NCBI RefSeq assembly: GCF_051020975.1
Contig: NW_027478166.1
Span: 13,083,501 to 13,147,500, forward strand
Length of the DNA stretch: 64,000 bases
Source: Osmia lignaria lignaria
Taxonomy: Eukaryota > Arthropoda > Insecta > Hymenoptera > Megachilidae
Direction of reading: 5' to 3'
Shown here piece after piece: positions 24,977 through 37,494 of the stretch; within the stretch, counting starts at the first letter, position 1, and every line of letters starts with the position of its first letter. The notes under the pieces were generated by a model, which saw only the letters and a program-made list of their open reading frames with translations, ran no database searches and was not told the origin of the DNA. The translations under genes and the position numbers were made by a program.

Positions 24977-26570
24977 TCAGATGCGTAGTTCTCGAGATAT
25001 ATCAAGATATTTAAAAGTTCCGAAGCTGCACCAACATAATAGAGGTACAGAAACACCGTGGCCTATTTCTTTGAGATAACTCTGCACTATTGCGAGCTGC
25101 AAATGCCGCTTCGAGCTTAGCTGTGCAGAAGAAGAACAACAAGAAGAAGAAATATCTCGAAATATGTCCGTCAGACCCCTTCCCTTGAGATGAATCTGCG
25201 AATATCTCGGAAACGAAGCGAGCTATGGCAAAATGTTAAGAGACCTTTTTTGTAGAGAATAATGTTTCCTACAATTTACGTTCTATGATATTTTTTGATC
25301 AGAAGCGTAGTTTTCGAGATATATCGAGATATTTAAAAGTTCCGAAGCCGCACCAACATAATAGAGATACAGAAACATCGTGGCCCCTTTCTTTGGGATA
25401 ACTCTGCACTATTGCGAGCTGGAAATGCCACTTCCAGTTTAGCTGTGCAGAAGAAGAACAACAAGAAGAAGAAATATCTCGAAATATGTCCGTCAGGACC
25501 CTTCCCTTGAGATAAATCTGCAAATATCTCGGAAACGAAGCGAGCTATTGCAAAACGTTAAGAGACCTTTTTTGTAGAGAATTAAGTTTCCTACTTTTTA
25601 TGTTGTATGATATTTTTTATCAGAAGCGTAGTTTTCGAGATATATCGAGATATTTAAAAGTTCCGAAGCCGCACCAACATAATAGAGATACAGAAACACC
25701 GTGGCCCCTTTCTTTGGGATAACTCTGCACTATTGCGAGCTGCAAATGCCACTTCCAGCTTAGCTGTGCAGAAGAAGAACAACAAGAAGAAGAAATATCT
25801 CGAAATATGTCCGTCAGGCCACTTCCCTTGAGATAAATCTGCAAATATCTCGGAAACGAAGCGAGCTATGGCAAAATGTTAAGAGACCTTTTTTGTAGAG
25901 AATTAAGTTTCCTACTTTTTATGTTCGATGATATTTTTTGATCAGATGCGTAGTTCTCGAGATATATCAAGATATTTAAAAGTTCCGAAGCTGCACCAAC
26001 ATAATAGAGGTACAGAAACACCGTGGCCTCTTTCTTTGAGATAACTCTGCACTATTGCGAGCTGCAAATGCCACTTCGAGCTTAGCTGTGCAGAAGAAGA
26101 AATATCTCGAAATATGTCCGTCAGACCCCTTCCCTTGAGATGAATCTGCAAATATCTCGGAAACGAAGCGAACTATGGCAAAATGTTAAGAGACCTTTTT
26201 TGTAGAGAATTAAGTTTCCTACTTTTTATGTTCGATGATATTTTTTGATCAGATGCGTAGTTCTCGAGATATATCAAGATATTTAAAAGTTCCGAAGCTG
26301 CACCAACATAATAGAGGTACAGAAACACCGTGGCCTCTTTCTTTGAGATAACTCTGCACTATTGCGAGCTGCAAATGCCGCTTCGAGCTTAGCTGTGCAG
26401 AAGAAGAACAACAAGAAGAGGAAATATCTCGAAATATGTCCGTCAGGCCAGTTCCTTTGAGCTGAATCTGCAAATATCTCGGAAACGAAGCGAGCTATGG
26501 CAAAATGTTAAGAGACCTTTTTTGTAGAGAATTATGCTTCCTACAATTTATGTTCTATGATATTTTTTGA
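24977..26570. repeat. Four-monomer repeat, incomplete copy 3, plus a second 307-bp monomer
   Basis: The monomers at 24977, 25299 and 25620 correspond to the first, third and fourth of the unit; the CGACCTGC monomer is missing. They are followed by the 307-bp monomer at 25942 (15-base loss, join within 26092-26102), which shares CTTCGAGCTTAG with the one at 24348. The monomer at 26249 then combines the GCCGCTTCGAGC variant on the left with GGCCAGTTCCTTTGAGCTG on the right, another likely recombinant. Confidence 0.8.
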
Positions 26571-28364
26571 TCAGAAGCGTAGTTTTCGAGATATATCGAG
26601 ATATTTAAAAGTTCCGAAGCCGCACCAACATAATAGAGATACAGAAACACCGTGGCCCCTTTCGTTGAGATAACTCTGCACTAGTGCGAGCCGCAAATGC
26701 CACTTCCAGCTTAGCTGTGCAGAAGAAGAACAACAAGAAGAAGAAGTATCTCGAAATATGTCCGTCAGGCCCCTTCCCTTGAGATAAATCTGCAAATATC
26801 TCGGAAACGAAGCGAGCTATGGCAAAATGTTAAGAGACCTTTTTTGTAGAGCATTAAGTTTCCTACTTTTTATGTTCTATGATATTTTTTGATCAGATGC
26901 GTAGTTCTCGAGATATATCAAGATATTTAAAAGTTCCGAAGCCGCACCAACAGAATAGAGATACAGAAACACCGTGGCCCCTTTCTTTGAGATAACTCTG
27001 CACTACTGCGAGCTGCAAATGCCACTTCCAGCTTAGCTGTGCAGAGGAAGAACAACAAGAAGAAGAAATATCTCGAAATATGTCCGTCAGGCCAGTTCCT
27101 TTGAGCTGAATCTGCAAATATCTCGGAAACGAAGCGATCTATGGCAAAATGTTAAGAGACGTTTTTTGTAGAGAATTATGTTTCCTACAATTTATGTTCT
27201 ATGATATTTTTTGATCAGATGCGTAGTTCTCGAGATATATCAAGATATTTAAAAGTTCCGAAGCCGCACCAACATAATAGAGATACAGAAACACCGTGGC
27301 CTCTTTCTTTGAGATAACTCTGCACTATTGCGAGCTGCAAATGCCACTTCCAGCTTAGCTGTGCAGAAGAAGAACAACAAGAAGAAGAAATATCTCGAAA
27401 TATGTCCGTCAGGCCAGTTCCTTTGAGCTGAATCTGCAAATATCTCGGAAACGAAGCGATCTATGGCAAAATGTTAAGAGACGTTTTTTGTAGAAAATTA
27501 TGTTTCCTACAATTTATGTTCTATGATATTTTTTGATCAGAAGCGTAGTTTTCGAGATATATCGAGATATTTAAAAGTTCCGAAGCCGCACCAACATAAT
27601 AGGGATACAGAAACACCGTGGCCCCTTTCTTTGAGATAACTCTGCACTAGTGCGAGCCGCAAATGCCACTTCCAGCTTAGCTGTGCAGAAGAAGAACAAC
27701 AAGAAGAAGAAATATCTCGAAATATGTCCGTCAGGCCCCTTCCCTTGAGATAAATCTGCAAATATCTCGGAAACGAAGCGAGCTATGGCAAAATGTTAAG
27801 AGACCTTTTTTGTAGAGAATTAAGTTTCCTACTTTTTGTGTTCTATGATATTTTTTGATCAGATGCGTAGTTCTCGAGATATATCAAGATATTTAAAAGT
27901 TCCGAAGCCGCACCAACATAATAGTGATACAGAAACACCGTGGCCCCTTTCTTTGAGATAACTCTGCACTATTGCGAGCTGCAAATGCCACTTCCAGCTT
28001 AGCTGTGCAGAAGAAGAACAACAAGAAGACGAAATATCTCGAAATATGTCCGTCAGGCCCCTTCCCTTGAGATAAATCTGCAAATATCTCGGAAACGAAG
28101 CGAGCTATGGCAAAATGTTAAGAGACCTTTTTTGTAGAGAATTAAGTTTCCTACTTTTTATGTTCTATGATATTTTTTGATCAGATGCGTAGTTCTCGAG
28201 ATATATCAAGATATTTAAAAGTTCCGAAGCCGCACCAACAGAATAGAGATACAGAAACACCGTGGCCCCTTTCTTTGAGATAACTCTGCACTACTGCGAG
28301 CTGCAAATGCCACTTCCAGCTTAGCTGTGCAGAGGAAGAACAACAAGAAGAAGAAATATCTCGG
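26571..28364. repeat. Satellite segment with a 1,288-bp offset duplication
   Basis: Monomers start at 26571, 26893, 27215, 27537, 27859 and 28181. The copies at 26893 and 28181 share CCAACAGAATAG and GCACTACTGCGAG, which I saw nowhere else, so this monomer was duplicated at a four-monomer distance. The CTAGTG palindrome returns here after being absent from about 12.1 to 26.6 kb. Confidence 0.75.
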
Positions 28365-28977
28365 AATATGTCCGTCAGGCCAGTTCCTTTGAGCTGAATC
28401 TGCAAATATCTGGGAAACGAAGCGAGCTATGGCAAAATGTTAAGAGACGTTTTTTGTAGAGAATTATGTTTCCTACAATTTATGTTCTATGATATTTTTT
28501 GATCAGAAGCGTAGTTTTCGAGATATATCGAGATATTTAAAAGTTCCGAAGCCGCACCAACATAATAGAGATACAGAAACACCGTGGCCCCTTTCTTTGA
28601 GATAACTCTGCACTAGTGCGAGCCGCAAATGCCACTTCCAGCTTAGCTGTGCAGAAGAAGAGCAACAAGAAGAAGAAATATCTCGAAATATGTCCGACAG
28701 GCCCCTTCCCTTGAGATAAATCTGCAAATATCTCGGAAACGATGCGAGCTATGGCGAAATGTTAAGAGACCTTTTTTGTAGAGAATTAAGTTTCCTACTT
28801 TTTATCTTCTATGATATTTTTTGATCAGATGCGTAGTTCTCGAGATAGATCAAGATACTTAAAAGTTCCGAAGCCGCACCAACATAATAGAGATACAGAA
28901 ACACCGTGGCCCCTCTCTTTGAGATAACTCTGCACTATTGCGAGCTGCAAATGCCACTTCCAGCTTAGCTGTGCAGA
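28365..28977. repeat. 613-bp duplication, copy 1 (offset 1,610 bp)
   Basis: This matches 29975-30587. Shared rare variants are ATATCTGGGAAACG, GAGCAACAAG, TCCGACAGG, GATGCGAGCTATGGCGAAATG and GATAGATCAAGATACTT. The edges are base 28364 (G) against 29974 (A) and 28978 (G) against 30588 (A). Confidence 0.85.
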
Positions 28978-29974
28978 GGAAGAACAACAAGAAGAAGAAA
29001 TATCTCGAAATATGTCCGTCAGGCCAGTTCCTTTGAGCTGAATCTGCAAAGATCTCGGAAACGAAGCGAGCTATGGCAAAATGTTAAGAGACGTTTTTTG
29101 TAGAGAATTATGTTTCCTACAATTTATGTTCTATGATATTTTTTGATCAGAAGCGTAGTTTTCGAGATATATCGAGATATTTAAAAGTTCCGAAGCCGCA
29201 CCAACATAATAGGGATACAGAAACACCGTGGCCCCTTTCTTTGAGATAACTCTGCACTAGTGCGAGCCCCAAATGCCACTTCCAGCTTAGCTGTGCAGAA
29301 GAAGAACAACAAGAAGAAGAAATATCTCGAAATATGTCCGTCAGGGCCCTTCCCTTGAGATAAATCTGCAAATATCTCGGAAACGAAGCGAGCTATGGCA
29401 AAATGTTAAGAGACCTTTTTTGCAGAGAATTAAGTTTCCTACTTTTTATGTTCTATGATATTTTTTGATCCGAAGCGTAGTTTTCGAGATATATCGAGAT
29501 ATTTAAAAGTTCCGAAGCCGCACCAACATAATAGAGATACAGAAACACCGTGGCCCCTTTCTTTGAGATAACTCTGCACTAGTGCGAGCTGCAAATGCCA
29601 CTTCCAGCTTAGCTGTGCAGAAGAAGAACAACAAGAAGAAGAAATATCTCGAAATATGTCCGTCAGGCCCGTTCCTTTGAGCTGAATCTGCAAATATCTC
29701 GGAAACGAAGCGAGCTATGGCAAAATGTTAAGAGACCTTTTTTGTAGAGAATTACGTTTCCTACTTTTTATGTTGGATGATATTTTTTGATCAGATGCGT
29801 AGTTCTCGAGATATATCAAGATATTTAAAAGTTCCGAAGCTGCACCAACATAATAGAGGTACAGAAACACCGTGGCCTCTTTCTTTGAGATAACTCTGCA
29901 CTATTGCGAGCTGCAAATGCCGCTTCGAGCTTAGCTGTGCAGAAGAAGAACAACAAGAAGAAGAAATATCTCGA
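28978..29974. repeat. Satellite segment between the 613-bp copies
   Basis: End of the monomer at 28825, then monomers at 29147, 29469 and most of 29791. At 29469 the joint is changed to TTTTTTGATCCGAAGCG. The monomer at 29791 brings back the GAAGCTGCACC, GGCCTCTTTC, GCCGCTTCGAGC variant set. Confidence 0.75.
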
Positions 29975-30587
29975 AATATGTCCGTCAGGCCAGTTCCTTT
30001 GAGCTGAATCTGCAAATATCTGGGAAACGAAGCGAGCTATGGCAAAATGTTAAGAGACGTTTTTTGTAGAGAATTATGTTTCCTACAATTTATGTTCTAT
30101 GATATTTTTTGATCAGAAGCGTAGTTTTCGAGATATATCGAGATATTTAAAAGTTCCGAAGCCGCACCAACATAATAGAGATACAGAAACACCGTGGCCC
30201 CTTTCTTTGAGATAACTCTGCACTAGTGCGAGCCGCAAATGCCACTTCCAGCTTAGCTGTGCAGAAGCAGAGCAACAAGAAGAAGAAATATCTCGAAATA
30301 TGTCCGACAGGCCCCTTCCCTTGAGATAAATCTGCAAATATCTCGGAAACGATGCGAGCTATGGCGAAATGTTAAGAGACCTTTTTTGTAGAGAATTAAG
30401 TTTCCTACTTTTTATCTTCTATGATATTTTTTGATCAGATGCGTAGTTCTCGAGATAGATCAAGATACTTAAAAGTTCCGAAGCCGCACCAACATAATAG
30501 AGATACAGAAACACCGTGGCCCCTCTCTTTGAGATAACTCTGCACTATTGCGAGCTGCAAATGCCACTTCCAGCTTAGCTGTGCAGA
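29975..30587. repeat. 613-bp duplication, copy 2 (offset 1,610 bp)
   Basis: Second copy of 28365-28977. One private difference is GAAGCAGAGCAAC near 30267, where the first copy has GAAGAAGAGCAAC. Confidence 0.85.
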
Positions 30588-33333
30588 AGAAGAACAACAA
30601 GAAGAAGAAGTATCTCGAAATATGTCCGTCAGGCCAGTTCCTTTGAGCTGAATCTGCAAATATCTCGGAAACGAAGCGATCTATGGCAAAATGTTAAGAG
30701 ACGTTTTTTGTAGAGAATTATGTTTCCTACTTTTTATGTTCTATGATATTTTTTGATCAGATGCGTAGTTCTCGAGATATATCAAGATATTTAAAAGTTC
30801 CGAAGCCGCACCAACATAATAGAGATACAGAAACACCGTGGCCCCTTTCTTTGAGATAACTCTGCACTATTGCGAGCTGGAAATGCCACTTCCAGTTTAG
30901 CTGTGCAGAAGAAGAACAACAAGAAGAAGAAATATCTCGAAATATGTCCGTTAGGCCCCTTCCCTTGAGATATATCTGCAAATATCTCGGAAACGAAGCG
31001 AGCTATGGCAAAATGTTAAGAGACCTTTTTTGTAGAGAATTAAGTTTCCTACTTTTTATGTTCTATGATATTTTTTGATCAGAAGGGGTAGTTTTCGAGA
31101 TATATCAAGATATTTAAAAGTTCCGAAGCCGCACCAACATAATAGAGATACAGAAACACCGTGGCCCCTTCCTTTGAGATAACTGTGCACTATTGCGAGC
31201 TGGAAATGCCACTTCCAGTTTAGCTGTGCAGAAGAAGAACAACAAGGAGAAGAAATATCTCGAAATATGTCCGTTAGGCCCCTTCCCTTGAGATAAATCT
31301 GCAAATATCTCGGAAACGAAGCGAGCTATGGCAAAATGTTAAGAGACCTTTTTTGTAGAGAATTAAGTTTCCTACTTTTTATGTTCTATGATATTTTTTG
31401 ATCAGATGCGTAGTTCTCGAGATATATCAAGATATTTAAAAGTTCCGAAGCCGCACCAACATAATAGAGATACAGAAACACCGTGGCCCCTTTCTTTGAG
31501 ATAACTCTGCACTATTGCGAGCTGCAAATGCCACTTCCAGCTTAGCTGTGCAGAAGAAGAACAACAAGAAGAAGGAATATCTCGAAATATGTCCGTCAGG
31601 CCCCTTCCCTTGAGATAAATCTGCAAATATCTCGGAAACGAAGAGAGCTATGGCAAAATGTTAAGAGACCTTTTTTGTAGAGAATTAAGTTTCCTACTTT
31701 TCACGTTCTATGATATTTTTTGATCAGATGCGTAGTTCTCGAGATATATCAAGATATTTAAAAGTTCCGAAGCCGCACCAACATAATAGAGATACAGAAA
31801 CACCGTGGCCCCTTTCTTTGAGATAACTCTGCACTAGTGCGAGCCGCAAATGCCACTTCCAGCTTAGCTGTGCAGAAGAAGAACAACAAGAAGAAGAAAT
31901 ATCTCGAAATATGTCCGTTAGGCCCCTTCCCAAGAGATATATCTGCAAATATCTCGGAAACCAAGCGAGCTATGGCAAAATGTTAAGAGACCTTTTTTGT
32001 AGAGAATTATGTTTCCTACGATTTATGTTCTATGATATTTTTTTATCAGAAGCGTAGTTTTCGAGATACATCGAGATATTTAAAAGTTCCGAAGCCGCAC
32101 CAACATAATAGGGATACAGAAACACCGTGGCCCCTTTCTTTGAGATAACCCTGCACTAGTGCGAGCCGCAAATGCCACTTCCAGCTTAGCTGTGCAGAAG
32201 AAGAACAACAAGAAGAAGAAATATCTCGAAATATGTCCGTCAGGCCCCTTCCCTTGAGATAAATCTGCAAATATCTCGGAAACGAAGCGAGCTATGGCAA
32301 AATGTTAAGAGACCTTTTTTGTAGAGAATTAAGTTTCCTACTTTTTATCTTCTATGATATTTTTTAATCAGATGCGTAGTTCTCGAGATATATCAAGATA
32401 TTTAAAAGTTCCGAAGCCGCACCAACATAATAGAGATACAGAAACACCGTGGCCCCTCTCTTTGAGATAACTCTGCACTATTGCGAGCTGGAAATGCCAC
32501 TTCCAGTTTAGCTGTGCAGAAGAAGAACAACAAGAAGAAGAAATATCTCGAAATATGTCCGTCAGGCCCCTTCCCTTGAGATATATCTGCAAATATCTCG
32601 GAAACGAAGCGAGCTATGGCAAAATGTTAAGAGACCTCTTTTGTAGAGAATTAAGTTTCCTACTTTTTATGTTCTATGATATTTTTTGATCAGATGCGTA
32701 GTTCTCGAGATATATCAAGATATTTAAAAGTTCCGAAGCCGCACCAACATAATAGAGATACAGAAACACCGTGGCCCCTTTCTTTGAGATAACTCTGCAC
32801 TATTGCGAGCTGTAAATGCCACTTCCAGCTTAGCTGTGCAGAAGAAGAACAACAAGAAGAAGAAATATCTCGAAATATGTCCGTCAGGCCCCTTCCCTTG
32901 AGATAAATCTGCAAATATCTCGGAAACGAAGAGAGCTATAGCAAAATGTTAAGAGACCTTTTTTGTAGAGAATTAAGTTTCCTACTTTTTATGTTCTATG
33001 ATATTTTTTGATCAGATGCGTAGTTCTCGAGATATATCAAGATATTTAAAAGTTCCGAAGCCGCACCAACATAATAGAGATACAGAAACACCGTGGCCCC
33101 TTTCTTTGAGATAACTCTGCACTATTGCGAGCTGTAAATGCCACTTCCAGCTTAGCTGTGCAGAAGAAGAACAACAAGAAGAAGAAATATCTCGAAATAT
33201 GTCCGTCAGGCCCCTTCCCTTGAGATATATCTGCAAATATCTCGGAAACCAAGCGAGCTATGGCAAAATGTTACGAGACCTTTTTTGTAGAGAATTATGT
33301 TTCCTACAATTTATGTTCTATGTTATTTTTTGA
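30588..33333. repeat. Mixed satellite segment with one 323-bp monomer
   Basis: Monomers start at 30757, 31079, 31402, 31724, 32046, 32368, 32690 and 33012. The one at 31079 is 323 bp (AGAAGGGGTAG at the start, one extra base) and also has AACTGTGCAC and CAAGGAGAAG, making it one of the more diverged copies. The one at 31724 has CCCAAGAGATATATC in place of CCCTTGAGATATATC. The monomers at 32046-32690 recur at 33940-34584, and those at 32690-33334 recur at 35550-36194. Confidence 0.8.
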
Positions 33334-33617
33334 TCAGAAGCGTAGTTTTCGAGATATATCGAGATATTTAAAAGTTCCGAAGCCGCACCAACATAATAGA
33401 GATACAGAAACACCGTGGCAAATGCCACTTCCAGCTTAGCTGTGCAGAGGAAGAACAACAAGAAGAAGAAATATCTCGAAATATGTCCGTCAGGCCAGTT
33501 CCTTTGAGCTGAATCGGCAAATATCTCGGAAACGAAGCGAGCTATGGCAAAATGTTAAGAGACATTTTTTGTAGAGAATTATGTTTCCTGCAATTTATGT
33601 TCTATGATATTTTTTGA
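33334..33617. repeat. 284-bp monomer with a 38-base deletion
   Basis: After CACCGTGGC the sequence jumps to AAATGCCACTTCC near 33420. The 38 missing bases normally hold the first internal direct repeat, the GCACTA(G/T)TGC site and GCGAGCTGC. The join falls at a 2-base GC shared by both sides, which fits end joining or slippage. It is the shortest monomer in the window and I saw no second copy. Confidence 0.9.
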
Positions 33618-36206
33618 TCAGAAGCGTAGTTTTCGAGATACATCGAGATATTTAAAAGTTCCGAAGCCGCACCAACATAATAGAGATACAGAAACACCGT
33701 GGCCCCTTTCTTTGAGATAACTCTGCACTAGTGCGAGCCGCAAATGCCACTTCCAGCTTAGCTGTGCAGAAGAAGAACAACAAGAAGAAGAAATATCTCG
33801 AAATATGTCCGTCAGGCCCCTTCCCTTGAGATATATCTGCAAATATCTCGGAAACGAAGCGAGCTATGGCAAAATGTTAAGAGACCTTTTTTGTAGAGAA
33901 TTATGTTTCCTACAATTTATGTTCTATGATATTTTTTTATCAGAAGCGTAGTTTTCGATATACATCGAGATATTTAAAAGTTCCGAAGCCGCACCAACAT
34001 AATAGGGATACAGAAACACCGTGGCCCCTTTCTTTGAGATAACCCTGCACTAGTGCGAGCCGCAAATGCCACTTCCAGCTTAGCTGTGCAGAAGAAGAAC
34101 AACAAGAAGAAGAAATATCTCGAAATATGTCCGTCAGGCCCCTTCCCTTGAGATAAATCTGCAAATATCTCGGAAACGAAGCGAGCTATGGCAAAATGTT
34201 AAGAGACCTTTTTTGTAGAGAATTAAGCTTCCTACTTTTGATCTTCTATGATATTTTTTGATCAGATGCGTAGTTCTCGAGATATATCAAGATATTTAAA
34301 AGTTCCGAAGCCGCACCAACATAATAGAGATACAGAAACACCGTGGCCCCTCTCTTTGAGATAACTCTGCACTATTGCGAGCTGGAAATGCCACTTCCAG
34401 TTTAGCTGTGCAGAAGAAGAACAACAAGAAGAAGAAATATCTCGAAATATGTCCGTCAGGCCCCTTCCCTTGAGATATATCTGCAAATATCTCGGAAACG
34501 AAGCGAGCTATGGCAAAATGTTAAGAGACCTTTTTTGTAGAGAATTATGTTTCCTACAATTTATGTTCTATGATATTTTTTGATCAGAAGCGTAGTTTTC
34601 GAGATATATCGAGATATTTAAAAGTTCCGAAGCCGCACCAACATAATAGAGATACAGAAACACCGTGGCCCCTTTCGTTGAGATAACTCTGCACTAGTGC
34701 GAGCCGCAAATGCCACTTCCAGCTTAGCTGTGCAGAAGAAGAACAACAAGAAGAAGAAATATCTCGAAATATGTCCGTCAGGCCCCTTCCCTTGAGATAA
34801 ATCTGCACATATCTCGGAAACGAAGCGAGCTATGGCAAAATGTTAAGAGACCTTTTTTGTAGAGAATTAAGTTTCCTACTTTTTATGTTCTATGATATTT
34901 TTTGATCAGATGCGTAGTTCTCGAGATATATCAAGTTATTTAAAAGTTCCGAAGCCGCACCAACATAATAGAGATACAGAAACACCGTGGCCCCTTTCTT
35001 TGAGATAACTCTGCACTATTGCGAGCTGCAAATGCCACTTCCAGCTTAGCTGTGCAGAGGAAGAACAACAAGAAGAAGAAATATCTCGAAATATGTCCGT
35101 CAGGCCAGTTCCTTTGAGCTGAATCTACAAATATCTCGGAAACGAAGCGAGCTATGGCAAAATGTTAAGAGACCTTTTTTGTAGAGAATTATGTTTCCTA
35201 CAAATTATGTTCTATGATATTTTTTGATCAGAAGCGTAGTTTTCGAGATACATCGAGATATTTAAAAGATCCGAAGCCGCACCAACATAATAGAGATACA
35301 GAAACACCGTGGCCCCTTTCTTTGAGATAACTCTGCACTAGTGCGAGCCGCAAATGCCACTTCCAGCTTAGCTGTGCAGAAGAAGAACAACAAGAAGAAG
35401 AAATATCTCGAAATATGTCCGGCAGGCCCCTTCCCTTGAGATATATCTGCAAATATCTCGGAAACAAAGCGAGCTATGGCAAAATATTAAGAGACCTTTT
35501 TTGTAGAGAATTCTGTTTCCTACAATTTATGTTCTATGATAATTTTTGATCAGATACGTAGTTCTCGAGATATATCAAGATATTTAAAAGCTCCGAAGCC
35601 GCACCAACATAATAGAGATACAGAAACACCGTGGCCCCTTTCTTTGAGATAACTCTGCACTATTGCGAGCTGTAAATGCCACTTCCAGCTTAGCTGTGCA
35701 GAAGAAGAACAACAAGAAGAAGAAATATCTCGAAATATGTCCGTCAGGCCCCTTCCCTTGAGATAAATCTGCAAATATCTCGGAAACGAAGAGAGCTATA
35801 GCAAAATGTTAAGAGACCTTTTTTGTAGAGAATTAAGTTTCCTACTTTTTATGTTCTATGATATTTTTTGATCAGATGCGTAGTTCTCGAGATATATCAA
35901 GATATTTAAAAGTTCCGAAGCCGCACCAACATAATAGAGATACAGAAACACCGTGGCCCCTTTCTTTGAGATAACTCTGCACTATTGCGAGCTGTAAATG
36001 CCACTTCCAGCTTAGCTGTGCAGAAGAAGAACAACAAGAAGAAGAAATATCTCGAAATATGTCCGTCAGGCCCCTTCCCTTGAGATATATCTGCAAATAT
36101 CTCGGAAACGAAGCGAGCTATGGCAAAATGTTAAGAGAACTTTTTTGTAGAGAATTATGTTTCCTACAATTTATGTTCTATGATATTTTTTGATCAGAAG
36201 CGTAGA
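33618..36206. repeat. Satellite segment with GATACATCGAG and CAAGTTATTT variants
   Basis: Monomers start at 33618, 33940, 34262, 34584, 34906, 35228, 35550 and 35872. The trio 34584-35549 (CTGCACATATC, then CAAGTTATTT with AATCTACAAATATC, then TCCGGCAGG) appears again at 39092-40057 (offset 4,508) and at 42956-43921 (a further 3,864). Three copies of a three-monomer module are thus spread over 9.3 kb. Confidence 0.8.
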
Positions 36207-37494
36207 TTTCGAGATATATCGAGATATTTAAAAGTTCCGAAGCCGCACCAACATAATAGAGATACAGAAACACCGTGGCCCCTTTCTTTGAGATAACTCT
36301 GCACTATTGCGAGCTGTAAATGCCGCTTCCAGCTTAGCTGTGCAGAAGAAGAACAACAAGAAGAAGAAATATCTCGAAATATGTCCGTCAGGCCCCTTCC
36401 CTTGAGATAAATCTGCAAATATCTCGGAAACGAAGCGACCTATGGCAAAATGTTCAGAGACCTTTTTTGTAGAGAATTAAGTTTCCTACTTTTTATGTTC
36501 TATGATATTTTTTGATCAGATGCGTAGTTCTTGAGATATATCAAGATATTTAAAAGTTCCGAAGCCGCACCAACATAATAGAGATACAGAAACACCGTGG
36601 CCCCTCTCTTTGAGATAACTCTGCACTATTGCGAGCTGGAAATGCCACTTCCAGTTTAGCTGTGCAGAAGAAGAACAACAAGAAGAAGAAATATCTCGAA
36701 ATATGTCCGTTAGGCCCCTTCCCTTGAGATAAATCTGCAAATATCTCGGAAACGAAGCGAGCTATGGCAAAATGTTAAGAGACCTCGTTTGTAGAGAATT
36801 AAGTTTCCCACTTTTTATGTTCTATGATATTTTTTGATCAGATGCGTAGTTCTCGAGATATATCAAGATATTTAAAAGTTCCGAAGCCGCACCAACATAA
36901 TAGAGATACAGAAACACCGTGGCCCCTTTCTTTGAGATAACTCTGCACTATTGCGAGCTGTAAATGCCACTTCCAGCTTAGCTGTGCAGAAGAAGAACAA
37001 CAAGAAGCAGAAATATCTCGAAATATGTCCGTCAGGCCCCTTCCCTTGAGATAAATCTGCAAATATCTCGGAAACGAAGCGAGCTATGGCAAATTGTTAA
37101 CAGACCTTTTTTGTAGAGAATTATGTTTCCTACAATTTATGTTGTATGATATTTTTTGATCAGATGCGTAGTTCTCGAGATACATCGAGATATTTAAAAG
37201 TTCCGAAGCCGCACCAACATAATAGAGATACAGAAACACCGCGGCCCCTTTCTTTGAGATAACTCTGCACTAGTGCGAGCTGCAAATGCCACTTCCAGCT
37301 TAGCTGTGCAGAAGAAGAACAACAAGAAGAAGAAGTATCTCGAAATATGTCCGTCAGGCCCGTTCCTTTGAGCTGAATCTGCAAATATCTCGGAAACGAA
37401 GCGAGCTATGGCAAAATCTTAAGAGACGTTTTTTGTAGAGAATTATGTTTCCTACAATTTATGTTCTATGATATTTTTTGATCAGAAGCGTAGT
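36207..37494. repeat. Four-monomer duplication, copy 1 (offset 1,288 bp)
   Basis: Matches 37495-38529 over about 1,035 bp. Shared markers are GCCGCTTCCAGC, GCGACCTATGG with GTTCAGAGACC, GTCCGTTAGG, TTTCCCACTTTTTATG, AAGAAGCAGAAATATC and AAATTGTTAACAG. Mismatches include GTTCTTGAG near 36531 and CCTCGTTTG near 36785. The match ends at 37242 (C) against 38530 (T). Confidence 0.82.

Noticed and set aside
31758..31964. A second minus-strand frame of 68-82 codons (also near 33046 and 45566) with a hydrophobic stretch
   Set aside because: It also starts at TTG and appears only where a chance change removes a stop. The phenylalanine-rich run is the purine tract in another frame.
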